A stretch of 50,142 nt of DNA from Nanobdellota archaeon (GCA_021818905.1 JAKASS010000007.1:1-50142), one strand, 5' to 3'. Positions 1 through 9,593 are shown, numbered from the stretch's first letter. Notes: generated by a model not told the origin, from the letters alone. Numbers and translations: made by a program.

Positions 1-127
1 TGGGTTTGTCATAAGGTTAAACTTTGGGTTAGTCCTTCGGTTTGTTTTATAACGTCATTATTTATATTTTTAACTTTCTCTCTTAAATCGTTTAAAAAAT
101 TATTGTTAATCCACTTCTCTCCTTTAA

Positions 128-1405
128 GGGACTGTCTAATAATAAATTGCCATATTCCTAGTTTATCGAGTAGTTCCAGTCAGGATTGGTGTCGTGCAAA
201 GTGATCGCTATCTTGCCAAATTCTTCCTCTGAGATTTTTCTACCTTTTTCATATTTTTGCTTATCCATTTTTGCTGATATCCTTAATCCACTTTTTGTTT
301 TTGTTCCTTTTATTAGATTTATTATCACTTCATAACTTATCAAAGGTTTTCCCTTCCAGTTCATACTTATGAATGAGAACATTTTGTGCTCTATCTTATT
401 CCATTTACTTGTGCCTGGCGGATAATGCAAAACGGTAACTCTCAGGTTATTACTCACGGCAAATTTCCAAAGACAGTACTTCCATAATCTGTTTCTCGAA
501 CCATTACTCCCCCCACAATCCGCACATATAACCAACTCTCTCGCTTTTCGATAGTTGTGTTTCCCTATATTTTTCCACCAATTTGTGATGCTCATAACGG
601 CAAATTCGGCAGTATCAGAACTTATACCCACATTGACAAATCCCTCGTTTTTATTGATGTCATATATGCCATATGGTATTGCTTTTCCTTTGCTCAAATT
701 AATAAAGTCATAAACGTTTACCACTTCGGGTTTTCCTTTCTTCATCCATCGTTTTCCATTGTTTTTAAAATTCCCAACAAGCTCTTTTTTCTTCGTATCT
801 ACCGATATAAACGGGATACTTTTTTGGCGGTACTCTTTTGCCATGCTATTGATGTATCTAAATTGGCTATCCCTTTCCGCTGATGTTCCTCCCTCGAACG
901 ACTTTTTGTTCAATTGAAGACTAAATCCAAGATCTTTAACTATCGAAGCTACGGCATCTTTTCCTATACGTTTCTTGGGACTGTTTACCTCATTTGCAAT
1001 ATTCCGTACAGATTTGTTAGTCCATTTTATATCGCTCATCGGATCTCCAGCGGTATTCTCTTCCAGAATACTTTGGATTTCGTTTTTTATACCAGGATCT
1101 TTCTCGGCGATCTTTTTTCTGCCTCCTCCTTCTTTTCGTAATCTTGTAAGCGGTTTTCTTTTTTCGTCTTTAGCCTCTCGGATCCCCTTAATGACAGTAT
1201 GATGCGACATTCCTGTCAGTTCGCAGACTCTTGATGATCCTCCCCACCCGAGCTCTAGTGCTTTGACTCCTGCGAGTCTCCTGCGCTGAACTTCATTGCA
1301 TTGATAGAGTGTTTTTAGCCAAAGGCCGTCGATTTCGGTTCTTTTCATGAGAATATATGAATGCAATAGTATATAAATTATGGCATTTTATTCATAGACA
1401 GACCC
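128..1405 (-). mobile_element. IS element, ISAzo13-like, with terminal inverted repeats and 3-bp TSD (TAA)
   Basis: Left end GGGACTGTCTAATAATAAATTGCCATA (128-154) matches the reverse complement of the right end, GGGTCTGTCTATGAATAAAATGCCATA (about 1379-1405). Flanking TAA at 125-127 and 1406-1408. Removing the IS plus one TAA restores an open reading frame across the junction. Confidence 0.88.
158..1366 (-). CDS. ISAzo13-family-like transposase
   Basis: 402 aa. Motifs such as RLRKEGGGRKKIAEKDPGI and GDPMSDIKWTNKSVRNIANE resemble ISAzo13-type DDE transposases. Confidence 0.8.
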   Translation of the reverse strand: MHSYILMKRTEIDGLWLKTLYQCNEVQRRRLAGVKALELGWGGSSRVCELTGMSHHTVIKGIREAKDEKRKPLTRLRKEGGGRKKIAEKDPGIKNEIQSILEENTAGDPMSDIKWTNKSVRNIANEVNSPKKRIGKDAVASIVKDLGFSLQLNKKSFEGGTSAERDSQFRYINSMAKEYRQKSIPFISVDTKKKELVGNFKNNGKRWMKKGKPEVVNVYDFINLSKGKAIPYGIYDINKNEGFVNVGISSDTAEFAVMSITNWWKNIGKHNYRKARELVICADCGGSNGSRNRLWKYCLWKFAVSNNLRVTVLHYPPGTSKWNKIEHKMFSFISMNWKGKPLISYEVIINLIKGTKTKSGLRISAKMDKQKYEKGRKISEEEFGKIAITLHDTNPDWNYSIN

Positions 1406-2099
1406 TAAAGTCATTTAAAATACATAAATCGGTATTTTCGCCTACTCCAAATGATTCTTCCGATTGAAATTTTGCCCAAGAGCATAAAACCATAGCTGAA
1501 TTTAATGATTTTTTGGGATCACATTGTTTATGTATTAATGTCCAAATAGCAGAATCCGCCCCACTACCTATTGCATCAAAACCTAACTTTTCAGAGATTG
1601 AAAAATCTTGGCCATAGAACTTAAATATATGTGCACCCCCCTTGTCTAGGCCCGCAATTAAAACTCCTAAATTAAGTTGCATATTTTTAATTATTTCATT
1701 GGTCATATTTACAAAATTATCAAGTATTTGTTCTTCTACGCGCCCTTTTTGAACGATAGAATAATCAATTCCTAAAGGTTCTAGAAACATTTTACTTACC
1801 TTTTGTCGCACTATCAAATTATAAATAGAACTTCCCAATTCAGCGATATCCTTTACATTTTTTATTTTGTCTTTCATTATTTCACACTGATTTCTTAATT
1901 TTTCAAAGAAATCTGTGATTAATGACAAATCACCGCTATCGACACTAAATACTTCTATCCCTTCATTGGCGAATACTTTTTCTATTTTTGATATTGAATG
2001 TTCTATTGTTACAGTAGATAAAGAAATCATTTTGTCAGCAACAAGAATAAGGCCTGGCTTATTATTCTCACTAAAAATTCCTGCTATACCGATAGTCAT
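1392..2099 (-). pseudogene. Proteasome-like Ntn hydrolase, 3' end truncated by the IS at 128-1405
   Basis: Thr directly after Met (MTIGIAGIF), VADK and SKIEKV motifs like proteasome beta/HslV/Anbu folds. The last codons (RVCL*) come from the IS terminal repeat. Confidence 0.62.
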
Positions 2100-2146
2100 A
2101 TATCTTATCTACAATTACTTATATTAAAGTTTTAAATAAATTAATG

Positions 2147-2368
2147 GGCGTGTGCATAAGTGCTTTATAGAATCACTGCTTCTGCAAGGATATGGCGTCT
2201 AGTATCGCTAAAAACAGGGTAGAGAGGAGCGGAGGCTGCCTTGACAAACGGAGTGAACCATATGACAAGGGATCGCCGCCCCCGCCCCTTACCGATTCCT
2301 TTTTAGTGCAATTTGATGCAATATATGATAGTTTAAGCGCTATTAGGATAAGGACTTATACACGTGCC
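2147..2368. mobile_element. MITE-like element with imperfect terminal inverted repeats
   Basis: GGCGTGTGCATAAGTGCTT at the left end and the reverse complement of AAGGACTTATACACGTGCC at the right (about 15/19 match). Related to GGGACTTATGCACAAGC at 15598-15614. Confidence 0.5.
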
Positions 2369-2421
2369 TAGCTACACCAAAAATTAATTAAAGCTCGCAT
2401 AACTTAATTTTAATCCACATC

Positions 2422-3009
2422 TCAAAAGTTGAACTTTTTGTACCCCCCTAAAAAGAAATAGATACACCAATAACAGTTGCTTAAATTTGTTCTGTACCCT
2501 TTTTTAATAAAAGAATTAGTAGTAAACTCTCCTAATGAGATGTCGTCGCCCATCCTTAGGTATTTAGCATCATCCAAAACATTACAATGTAATTGTGCAA
2601 TGAAGTATTTCTTTTTTAATATTTTATTTTTTAATTTTTTGTATCTATAGAAGCCATCCATTAAAACTACTCCATACGCACTTCCATGACCAAATACAAA
2701 AATTGAAGTTGCATACTTATTTTTTGCAATCTTTTCAAACTCTTTAGAATTATTAACAAAAAATAATTTGAATCGTTTTTTACGCAGCTTTAATCGCCAT
2801 ATTAAAAATGGAACGCCACACATCGCTAATATTCCTTTATCTTTAGGATCATTAGTTAAGATTATGGCAGAAAAGTTTGTGTTTTTAATAAAGGGGAAGT
2901 TATTATGTTTTCTGTAATATTCAAAAACTATTGCGCTGAACAGCAACGGAAAAATAACAAAAAATATTATTACACTTAAAAAAGTTATTATTAGAGTTAA
3001 AACATCCAT
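2422..3009 (-). CDS. Membrane-anchored protein with possible caspase/CHAT-like (clan CD) peptidase domain
   Basis: N-terminal hydrophobic helix, then SIFVFGHGSAYGVVLMDG...KKKYFIAQLHCN. The spacing of a His-Gly strand end and a Cys strand end resembles clan CD. Confidence 0.35.
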   Translation of the reverse strand: MDVLTLIITFLSVIIFFVIFPLLFSAIVFEYYRKHNNFPFIKNTNFSAIILTNDPKDKGILAMCGVPFLIWRLKLRKKRFKLFFVNNSKEFEKIAKNKYATSIFVFGHGSAYGVVLMDGFYRYKKLKNKILKKKYFIAQLHCNVLDDAKYLRMGDDISLGEFTTNSFIKKGYRTNLSNCYWCIYFFLGGYKKFNF

Positions 3010-3078
3010 ATTAACAATTAATTATAAAAGATTTAGTTAGTATTAAAGCCTTAAATCTAAAAAATACATTTTTACTTT

Positions 3079-5811
3079 ATGGTTGATTTAGACACGATAA
3101 AGAAACTAGTTGAAAAATATGAACGCCTAACAAACGAAGGGAAACTCAAGAGTTATAACGAAGAAACGACTAAAAAAGATTTTATTATACCATTATTTAA
3201 AGCGCTCGGATGGGATACCGAAAGCTCAGACGTATCTGCCGAAGAAACGATAAAAAATAAACGCGTAGACTATGGATTTAGAATAAATGGCATGCCTAAA
3301 TTCTTCTTAGAGGCTAAATCTTTACGTGAGGATGACATAATAACTCTCAAGTACGTCGAACAAGCGATTGACTATGCTTGGATGAAATCTTGTACTTGGG
3401 CGATTTTAACTAATTTTAGAACATTGATAGTATACAATGCAGAACAAAAAAATCCGGATCCGCGCATGAATTGGTTCCTAAAGTTCACGGACCCAAAAGA
3501 TTACATAGAAAAGTCAGATAAATTACTCTTATTGTCTCGAGATTCTATAGAACGAGGATTTTTAGATAAGGCTGCGGAAGAAGTTGGTAAAAAGGAATCT
3601 AAAAAACCTATAGACAAAGCTTTGCTAGATGATATAACAACTTTTAGAGAAGCCCTATATAACAATATTAAGAAAAATAATCAAACGAAAAATTTAAGCG
3701 AAGAAGAGATAGAAGAAGCGGTACAAAGAACAATAGACCGCTTGATATTTATCAGAAATGCAGAAGATAGAGGTTTAGAACCAGAAGAATTAAGATCTAA
3801 ATTAAGAGAATGGTCAAGTTCTGAAAATAGAAACTTATTAAGTTTCTTGGCCAAAGTTTATAATTCTTATAATGAAGATTATGACAGTAAGTTATTTGAG
3901 CCACACCTTTGTGACAAAGTAAAGATAGACGACGAAGTATTAGAAGAGGTAATAAATGGACTTTATGAATCAAAGGACAAATTATATAGATATGATTTTT
4001 CTCTGATTTCAGCCGATATTTTAGGTAACATATACGAACAATATTTAGGCAGGATCTTAAAAAAGACAGGGAAAACTAATAAGCTAGAAGCAAGCAAGGC
4101 TAAGAGAAAGTCAGAAGGGATATACTATACGCCAACCTACATTGTAGATTACATTGTAAGAAATACTCTCGGAGAATTAATAAAGGATAAAAAAATGGAT
4201 ATACCAAAAATAAAAGTATTAGACCCTGCTTGTGGTTCCGGGTCTTTTTTGATAAAAACCTTCGATATACTTAATGAATATTATAGCAAGAAAAAAGATT
4301 ACAGTCAAAACAAATTGGATATTAGCGGCACAGCTGCAACTTACACAACAAAACTCAGAATAGTTAAAGATAATATATTCGGCGTAGATTTGGATAAGCA
4401 GGCAGTGGACATCGCTCAATTGAATCTGCTGCTTAAAGTTGCTGAAAAGAAAAAGAGGTTGCCTATTTTGCAACAGAACATAAAGAATGGCAACTCGCTG
4501 ATTGACGACCCCATTCTCGCTGGAGATAAGGCATTTAAATGGAACGAAGAGTTTGCAGAGATAATGGGCAATGGCGGATTTGATGTTGTTATTGGGAATC
4601 CTCCTTATGGAATTGTGTTTAATGAAAAGGAGAAGAGGTATTTAGAAAATAATTTAACAGCATTTAGAAGAAATAATGATTTGTATGTAGCCTTTATCCA
4701 AAAGGCATTAAGTATTTTAAAAGAAGGGGGCCTATTTTCATTTATAATACCAAATACTTATCTAATAGGTTCATATTTCAATGATATTAAAAATTATATT
4801 CTCGGTAATACCAAAATAATTAAAATTTTAGATTTTGGGAACAACCACATATTCAAGGATCCAAGCGTGTTTAATTCTATTATAGTATTACAAAAAGAAT
4901 CTAATGATAAAAAACGGGTAGAAAACGTTATGGTCTTCCTAAGTTTTCCGTTATTAACAGAACACGAACTGTTGAATCTAGATAATTATAGTTTATCAAT
5001 AAAAATACCTCAAAATGAATTTATTAATTTAGAATGGCGTCCAAAAAATGAGATAATTGATAAAGTAATAAATAAAATGGATGCCACGGTGTCAGATTTT
5101 TGTGAAGTTAAAGATGTTGGGTTTAATTACTGGAGTGAGGGGCGTGGTAAAAAGCGAGGTGACTCAATAGGTAGTCGGATTCTTTATGAAGACGAATGCA
5201 AAAATCCAAAAGATGTACCCTTTTTGAAAGGAAGAGACTTGCTTCGTTGGGGGTATCGATTTGGTAATCATTGGCTACGTAATGATTATAAAAATTACCT
5301 TCAAAAAAATGATACATTTAGATTTAGCTTAGATTTCTTAAGACGGTCTCCAAAAATAATATATCGTCAAACAGCAGATAGAATCATTGCTACTCTCGAC
5401 TTCAATAAATATTATTTAGACAAGACGGTTCATCTTATAGTGCCAAAGGATGGTAAACAAATAAACTTATTTTTCTTATTAGGCATTTTAAATTCTACAT
5501 TTATTTTGTATTTTTATAGAGAAACTAGCCGAGAGAAAGGTCGAACATTTGCGCAAGTGATGACTGCTGATGTCAAAAAAATACCACTAAAATTTAATAC
5601 AATAATAGAAGCAAAAATAGGAGAATTAGTAAAGACTCAATTAAGTTTGACAGAACGACTTTACAAAATCGATAATTTTAAATTGATTGATACAAGTGCT
5701 TCAATAAAAGAAGAAATCGCTAAAACAGATAATAAAATTGATGAGCTTGTGTATAAACTTTATGGAATAACAGAAGAGGAAAAGAAAGTAATAGAAAAAT
5801 CGATAAAATAA
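3079..5811 (+). CDS. Type IIG-like restriction enzyme / adenine-specific DNA methyltransferase
   Basis: 910 aa. HsdR-N-like start (DYGFRINGMPKFFLEAKS), GIYYTPTYIVDYIV, VLDPACGSGSFL, GNPPYG, then a TRD-like C-terminus. Confidence 0.87.
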   Translation: MVDLDTIKKLVEKYERLTNEGKLKSYNEETTKKDFIIPLFKALGWDTESSDVSAEETIKNKRVDYGFRINGMPKFFLEAKSLREDDIITLKYVEQAIDYAWMKSCTWAILTNFRTLIVYNAEQKNPDPRMNWFLKFTDPKDYIEKSDKLLLLSRDSIERGFLDKAAEEVGKKESKKPIDKALLDDITTFREALYNNIKKNNQTKNLSEEEIEEAVQRTIDRLIFIRNAEDRGLEPEELRSKLREWSSSENRNLLSFLAKVYNSYNEDYDSKLFEPHLCDKVKIDDEVLEEVINGLYESKDKLYRYDFSLISADILGNIYEQYLGRILKKTGKTNKLEASKAKRKSEGIYYTPTYIVDYIVRNTLGELIKDKKMDIPKIKVLDPACGSGSFLIKTFDILNEYYSKKKDYSQNKLDISGTAATYTTKLRIVKDNIFGVDLDKQAVDIAQLNLLLKVAEKKKRLPILQQNIKNGNSLIDDPILAGDKAFKWNEEFAEIMGNGGFDVVIGNPPYGIVFNEKEKRYLENNLTAFRRNNDLYVAFIQKALSILKEGGLFSFIIPNTYLIGSYFNDIKNYILGNTKIIKILDFGNNHIFKDPSVFNSIIVLQKESNDKKRVENVMVFLSFPLLTEHELLNLDNYSLSIKIPQNEFINLEWRPKNEIIDKVINKMDATVSDFCEVKDVGFNYWSEGRGKKRGDSIGSRILYEDECKNPKDVPFLKGRDLLRWGYRFGNHWLRNDYKNYLQKNDTFRFSLDFLRRSPKIIYRQTADRIIATLDFNKYYLDKTVHLIVPKDGKQINLFFLLGILNSTFILYFYRETSREKGRTFAQVMTADVKKIPLKFNTIIEAKIGELVKTQLSLTERLYKIDNFKLIDTSASIKEEIAKTDNKIDELVYKLYGITEEEKKVIEKSIK

Positions 5812-5887
5812 CGTAAAAATAACCATCTTACTTTTAATAGATTATCGTTTAGTTAAAATTTGGCCGTCATAAATTTTTGGATTTTAT

Positions 5888-5920
5888 ATTTATCATACTA
5901 GTAAGATTTATCCTACTTTT
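5888..5920. repeat. Left member of a ~33-bp inverted repeat pair
   Basis: ATTTATCATACTAGTAAGATTTATCCTACTTTT is the reverse complement of 12026-12058 with about 3 mismatches. Confidence 0.75.
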
Positions 5921-6199
5921 ATAGATAAGACTTATTATGTTTATGAGAAAAGCGAGAGCAGTTTCATATGCGAATAATTTGATTATATATCAATAATTTT
6001 AATATAATATTTAGAGCGAATACTATGCTTTTATAACACTTATTTTGATATAATTTTACGAGGATTTAATCTAAGATAACAATACTAAGATAACAATATA
6101 TTATTTGCATTATTTAAAATGCTTTAGTCAAAAATTTGCCGATGAACGTGACTTAATTTTCATAAGGCTTAAAACTAAGAATAACCAAATAACAATTAT

Positions 6200-6640
6200 A
6201 TGGGAGCTATAAGAATAAGGCCCGCTAAAGACTGCGATTCCCAGGAACTTACAGACCTATATAGGAAACTCTACGAAGGAGACGAGAAAATGAAGTTTTA
6301 TTCATCGAAAGTCGTTCCTTCCAAAGTAAGATTTGGCAATAAGATCTTTGTCGTTAGGGAGAAGAAAAAAGTGGTCGGATTCTGCTGGGCGATATGGTAC
6401 GAACATATAAAGAACAAAGGAGTCGGCGTAATCGAGGAGTTATACGTTGATAAAGAATATAGGAGAAAGGGGATAGGTAAAAGACTGGTAGAAACCGCAC
6501 TAAAGTTCCTTGGTAAAAACTCGATCGCCGTATTCGTAAGCACCGGCGATGAAATGAAAGACGCGCAGCACTTTTATGAGTCGATAGGGTTTACACTTTG
6601 TAAAGGCCCTTGGTATGTTACTGTACCTAAAAAGAGTTAA
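6200..6640 (+). CDS. GNAT family N-acetyltransferase
   Basis: 146 aa with VIEELYVDKEYRRKGIGKRLVETALKFL, the GNAT acetyl-CoA binding motif. Confidence 0.88.
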   Translation: MGAIRIRPAKDCDSQELTDLYRKLYEGDEKMKFYSSKVVPSKVRFGNKIFVVREKKKVVGFCWAIWYEHIKNKGVGVIEELYVDKEYRRKGIGKRLVETALKFLGKNSIAVFVSTGDEMKDAQHFYESIGFTLCKGPWYVTVPKKS

Positions 6641-6656
6641 AAGTAAAATCTGATAA
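6631..6656 (+). repeat. Cassette-boundary repeat copy 1
   Basis: AAAGAGTTAAAAGTAAAATCTGATAA; contains the stop codon of the preceding GNAT. Confidence 0.8.
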
Positions 6657-6768
6657 AGAAAATCATGCTTGAAATAGGATCAAACCCGCGGAAGTCGTAG
6701 TATAATAAAAAAGAAAACGCGATTAAAGTTATTAAAACCGCCGTGACGTTTATCATTACAGGTGGGTC

Positions 6769-7116
6769 ATGAAACAAGACAAGTTGTCAGAGAGATATAA
6801 CAACGTGGCAATCGAATGTGCAGAAAAGTTGGCCTCGTTTGTCTGTCAAAAGCTCGTGGAAGGGGGAGTATACCGAGAAGTGAAGTTCATAAGGGAGTAT
6901 GATAGACTTGACATAGTATATGCGGAAGGCGTAGAACTGCATAAATTCGCATTTATTGCGATAGACTCGATCAAACCCGTTAGGGGCACACTGATAGATG
7001 TCGAATTTTACTTCGGTTTATACGAAGAGGGATACGAAAATCCTGCAGTGGATAAATGCATGAATTCCGCGTTTAAAGAGTATTGCAATGCAAAAATGAA
7101 AAAAGTTGAAGATTAA
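6769..7116 (+). CDS. Hypothetical protein
   Basis: 115-aa ORF between two repeat copies; no family recognised. Confidence 0.6.
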   Translation: MKQDKLSERYNNVAIECAEKLASFVCQKLVEGGVYREVKFIREYDRLDIVYAEGVELHKFAFIAIDSIKPVRGTLIDVEFYFGLYEEGYENPAVDKCMNSAFKEYCNAKMKKVED

Positions 7117-7125
7117 ATCTGATAA
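7100..7125 (+). repeat. Cassette-boundary repeat copy 2
   Basis: AAAAAGTTGAAGATTAAATCTGATAA; overlaps the upstream stop codon. Confidence 0.7.
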
Positions 7126-7146
7126 GTAATATGTACGGAACCGAAA

Positions 7147-7644
7147 TTGACCATAAGAAAAGCAAATAAAAAAGACTTCAATGAGGTGCTTAAGCTGATG
7201 CATAAAGGAATATACGCAGAATATAGTTCCTCGGTTGTGCGGCGCATGATGAAAAACTCCTACCCACAGGGCTGGTTTTTAGCATGTTTAAATAAAATGA
7301 TAGTTGGCGGGATAGCATTTTCTTCTTATGATAGCTATTACAATGCAAGCATCTTTGAAGTATCCTTTTTGGCGGTTAATAGACAAGAACGAAGCAGGGG
7401 TATCGGTAAAGCCCTGTTTAATAGCGCATTAAAGTCCATTAGGGAAAAACTTAAAGAAAAAGGAATAAAACTAGTGATGCTTTTTGTCCAAACTGATGGT
7501 GAAAATAAAGAAGCGATAGGATTCTACAGATCTGTTTTCAAAAGAGTCGGTAAAGTGACTGAAACGAGAATAAAAGACGCCTGGCCTAAAACCTGGTCCG
7601 GAGACAAAGACGTAGTCTTCATGTTCGTAAGGCTTAAAAGTTAA
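7147..7644 (+). CDS. GNAT family N-acetyltransferase
   Basis: VSFLAVNRQERSRGIGKALFNSALKSI motif; probable TTG start. Confidence 0.82.
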   Translation: MTIRKANKKDFNEVLKLMHKGIYAEYSSSVVRRMMKNSYPQGWFLACLNKMIVGGIAFSSYDSYYNASIFEVSFLAVNRQERSRGIGKALFNSALKSIREKLKEKGIKLVMLFVQTDGENKEAIGFYRSVFKRVGKVTETRIKDAWPKTWSGDKDVVFMFVRLKS

Positions 7645-7653
7645 ATCGGATGG
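7628..7653 (+). repeat. Cassette-boundary repeat copy 3
   Basis: AAGGCTTAAAAGTTAAATCGGATGG core; overlaps the upstream stop codon. Confidence 0.65.
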
Positions 7654-7660
7654 ATACCCT

Positions 7661-8071
7661 ATGACAAAGCCAATAAGACAGGAAGATGGCATGGGCTGCG
7701 GTGTTGCTTGCGTGGCATTTATTGTCGGACAAAGTTACAAAAAAACAAAAAATGATTTAATCAAGAACAGACAAAAAGCACTAAAACAAGGATATCTTTG
7801 CAAGGAGCTGGTCGATGCACTTAAAAGGGTGGGATTGACCTATACTTATCATTATTTGAAACGCCCGTTGAAATATAGAGATTCGATGATAGTATTCATA
7901 AAAAGATCGAAGAGATTCCCTCGTGGACACTATCTTGTAAAGACTAGCATGGGCTGGATGGATCCTTGGATCAATTTGAGTCCTAATGCCGACGTAAAAA
8001 AGAGCGTAGCAGGTTTCAGAAATAGACTTCCCGGTAAAGTTAGTTATGTACTTGTGCCGATAAAGAGTTAA
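7661..8071 (+). CDS. C39-like papain-fold peptidase
   Basis: IRQEDGMGCGVACVAFIVG (Cys motif), GHYLVKTSMGWMDPWIN (His and Asp). Confidence 0.7.
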   Translation: MTKPIRQEDGMGCGVACVAFIVGQSYKKTKNDLIKNRQKALKQGYLCKELVDALKRVGLTYTYHYLKRPLKYRDSMIVFIKRSKRFPRGHYLVKTSMGWMDPWINLSPNADVKKSVAGFRNRLPGKVSYVLVPIKS

Positions 8072-8087
8072 AAGTTAAATCTGATAG
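8062..8087 (+). repeat. Cassette-boundary repeat copy 4
   Basis: AAAGAGTTAAAAGTTAAATCTGATAG; contains the upstream stop codon. Confidence 0.8.
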
Positions 8088-8206
8088 ATAAGGGCGGATT
8101 AAAGACCGATATTAGCGTACAAAGATCGCGATTTTAACGCAGCATAATAGGGTGCCGCATAAAATTTATTAAAGCTTTAAATCTTTTTGCTGCTTGGATA
8201 TCAAAT

Positions 8207-8569
8207 ATGGATAAAGGCATAAGCATAAAATATTCAGGGATAGCGGAGAGCTTTTCAAAATACCTAAGCGCCGAGATGGGGGATAGGATAGATGCTATCA
8301 TTATATATGGTTCGGTAGCTAGAAAAGAGGCTAGAAAAAACAGCGATATAGACCTTATGATCGTCACTAAATACGCGGATAACATAGGATTTTTAAGAAA
8401 ATTATACCACATTAAAACCACATTCGAACAGCTAGCCGATTTCAAGTTTATTATATCGCTGTTCACCATAACACCAAAAACATTAGCGCAGGAGAAGAAA
8501 CTAAACACCCCTTTCATATCTAATGTAAAAAGCGATGCAGTCAGGCTGTATGGAAAGAAGGTCCTCTAA
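8207..8569 (+). CDS. Minimal nucleotidyltransferase (MNT-type, antitoxin-like)
   Basis: DAIIIYGSVARKEARKNSDIDLMIV nucleotidyltransferase motif. Confidence 0.85.
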   Translation: MDKGISIKYSGIAESFSKYLSAEMGDRIDAIIIYGSVARKEARKNSDIDLMIVTKYADNIGFLRKLYHIKTTFEQLADFKFIISLFTITPKTLAQEKKLNTPFISNVKSDAVRLYGKKVL

Positions 8570-8942
8570 AAATCTGCTCGAGAGCTATCTGGACCTCGCC
8601 GATAGGACGCTTGGATATGCTTATTCAAATCTGAAAGAAGACATGGTACGGCCGGCCATAAATTCAGCGTACTACTCTATGGTGTATTCTGCAAGTGCCG
8701 CGCTTCTAAAGGCGGGTATAAAACTACCAAAGACCCATAGCGGTCTTATTTCTATGTTTAATCTTTATTACATAAAAACTAAGAAAATCGATGGTAAGTT
8801 CTCAGAGTATTTCAGTCAGGCATTTGATGCAAGGCAAAAAAGCGCATACAGTGTGCTTACAGAACCAGATAAGAAAGTAGCGGCTGCTCTGTTAAGCAAT
8901 GCAAAAGAATTTGTTGAAACCATGAGGAATATAATAAGCTGA
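8535..8942 (+). CDS. HEPN domain protein (toxin-like partner of MNT)
   Basis: LESYLDLADRTLGYAYSNLKEDMVRPAINSAYYSMVYSASAALL; overlaps the MNT gene. Confidence 0.8.
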   Translation: MQSGCMERRSSKNLLESYLDLADRTLGYAYSNLKEDMVRPAINSAYYSMVYSASAALLKAGIKLPKTHSGLISMFNLYYIKTKKIDGKFSEYFSQAFDARQKSAYSVLTEPDKKVAAALLSNAKEFVETMRNIIS

Positions 8943-8943
8943 A

Positions 8944-9020
8944 GGATTATCCTTTTAGGAGAAGAGACAGGTTTTTACTACCATTTTGACAGCTAAAGAG
9001 TTAAAAGTTAAATCTGACAT
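8944..9020 (+). repeat. Cassette-boundary repeat copy 5, extended form
   Basis: ATTATCCTTTTAGGAGAAGAGACAGGTTTTTACTACCATTTTGACAGCT followed by AAAGAGTTAAAAGTTAAATCTGACAT. Confidence 0.8.
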
Positions 9021-9029
9021 AAACCAAAC

Positions 9030-9533
9030 ATGGCAGAATATACCAAAATCTATATTAGACCTATAAAAAGGACAGACGTTAATGACATTGTATGGCTTGA
9101 AAAGGAATTTGATGAATACTTAGAACGACTTTCTAAACATCGCAGAAAACCTTTCTCAACCAAAAATCATGCAAACCGAATACTTAAGGACGGCTTCGGT
9201 AAAAACAGAGCATTCCAGGGATTTATTGCCAGACGGGGAAACAGTGCGATTGGATATATTCTCTATCATGTTGGTTATGACCCAGACGAAATGCATGGTC
9301 GCGTGCTATACATAATAGATCTCTTCGTAACAGACGGCGTACGTGGACTCGGTGTGGGCTCGCGTTTGATGAAAGCCGTCGCAGTCGAATGCAAGAAAAT
9401 TGGCGGCATAGATATCTATTTTGGAGTGTGGCTAAAGAATAAATCGGCAATCAAATTTTACAAGAAAATTGGAGCAAATTGGGTCAAAGAAGTTCCTTTC
9501 ATGCGCTGGGATAAAAGCCACTGGAAGACATAA
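9030..9533 (+). CDS. GNAT family N-acetyltransferase
   Basis: YIIDLFVTDGVRGLGVGSRLMKAVAVEC and IKFYKKIGA. Confidence 0.87.
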   Translation: MAEYTKIYIRPIKRTDVNDIVWLEKEFDEYLERLSKHRRKPFSTKNHANRILKDGFGKNRAFQGFIARRGNSAIGYILYHVGYDPDEMHGRVLYIIDLFVTDGVRGLGVGSRLMKAVAVECKKIGGIDIYFGVWLKNKSAIKFYKKIGANWVKEVPFMRWDKSHWKT

Positions 9534-9546
9534 AGAGGGCAACTCT

Positions 9547-9585
9547 CATTTTGACAGCTAAAGAGTTAAAAGTAAAATCTGATAA
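9547..9585 (+). repeat. Cassette-boundary repeat copy 6
   Basis: CATTTTGACAGCTAAAGAGTTAAAAGTAAAATCTGATAA. Confidence 0.8.
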
Positions 9586-9593
9586 TTACTAAT

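Noticed and set aside
557-883. + strand ORF of 108 aa opposite the transposase
   Set aside because: Antisense to a well-supported transposase CDS with no recognisable domain.
6631-9585. Interpretation of the repeat array as CRISPR
   Set aside because: Spacing is gene-sized (about 430-930 bp), the intervals encode proteins, and no cas genes are seen.
6631-9585. Direct assignment of the repeats as attC sites of a classical integron
   Set aside because: No consistent RYYYAAC...GTTRRRY pair or IntI gene in the window; kept only as an analogy.
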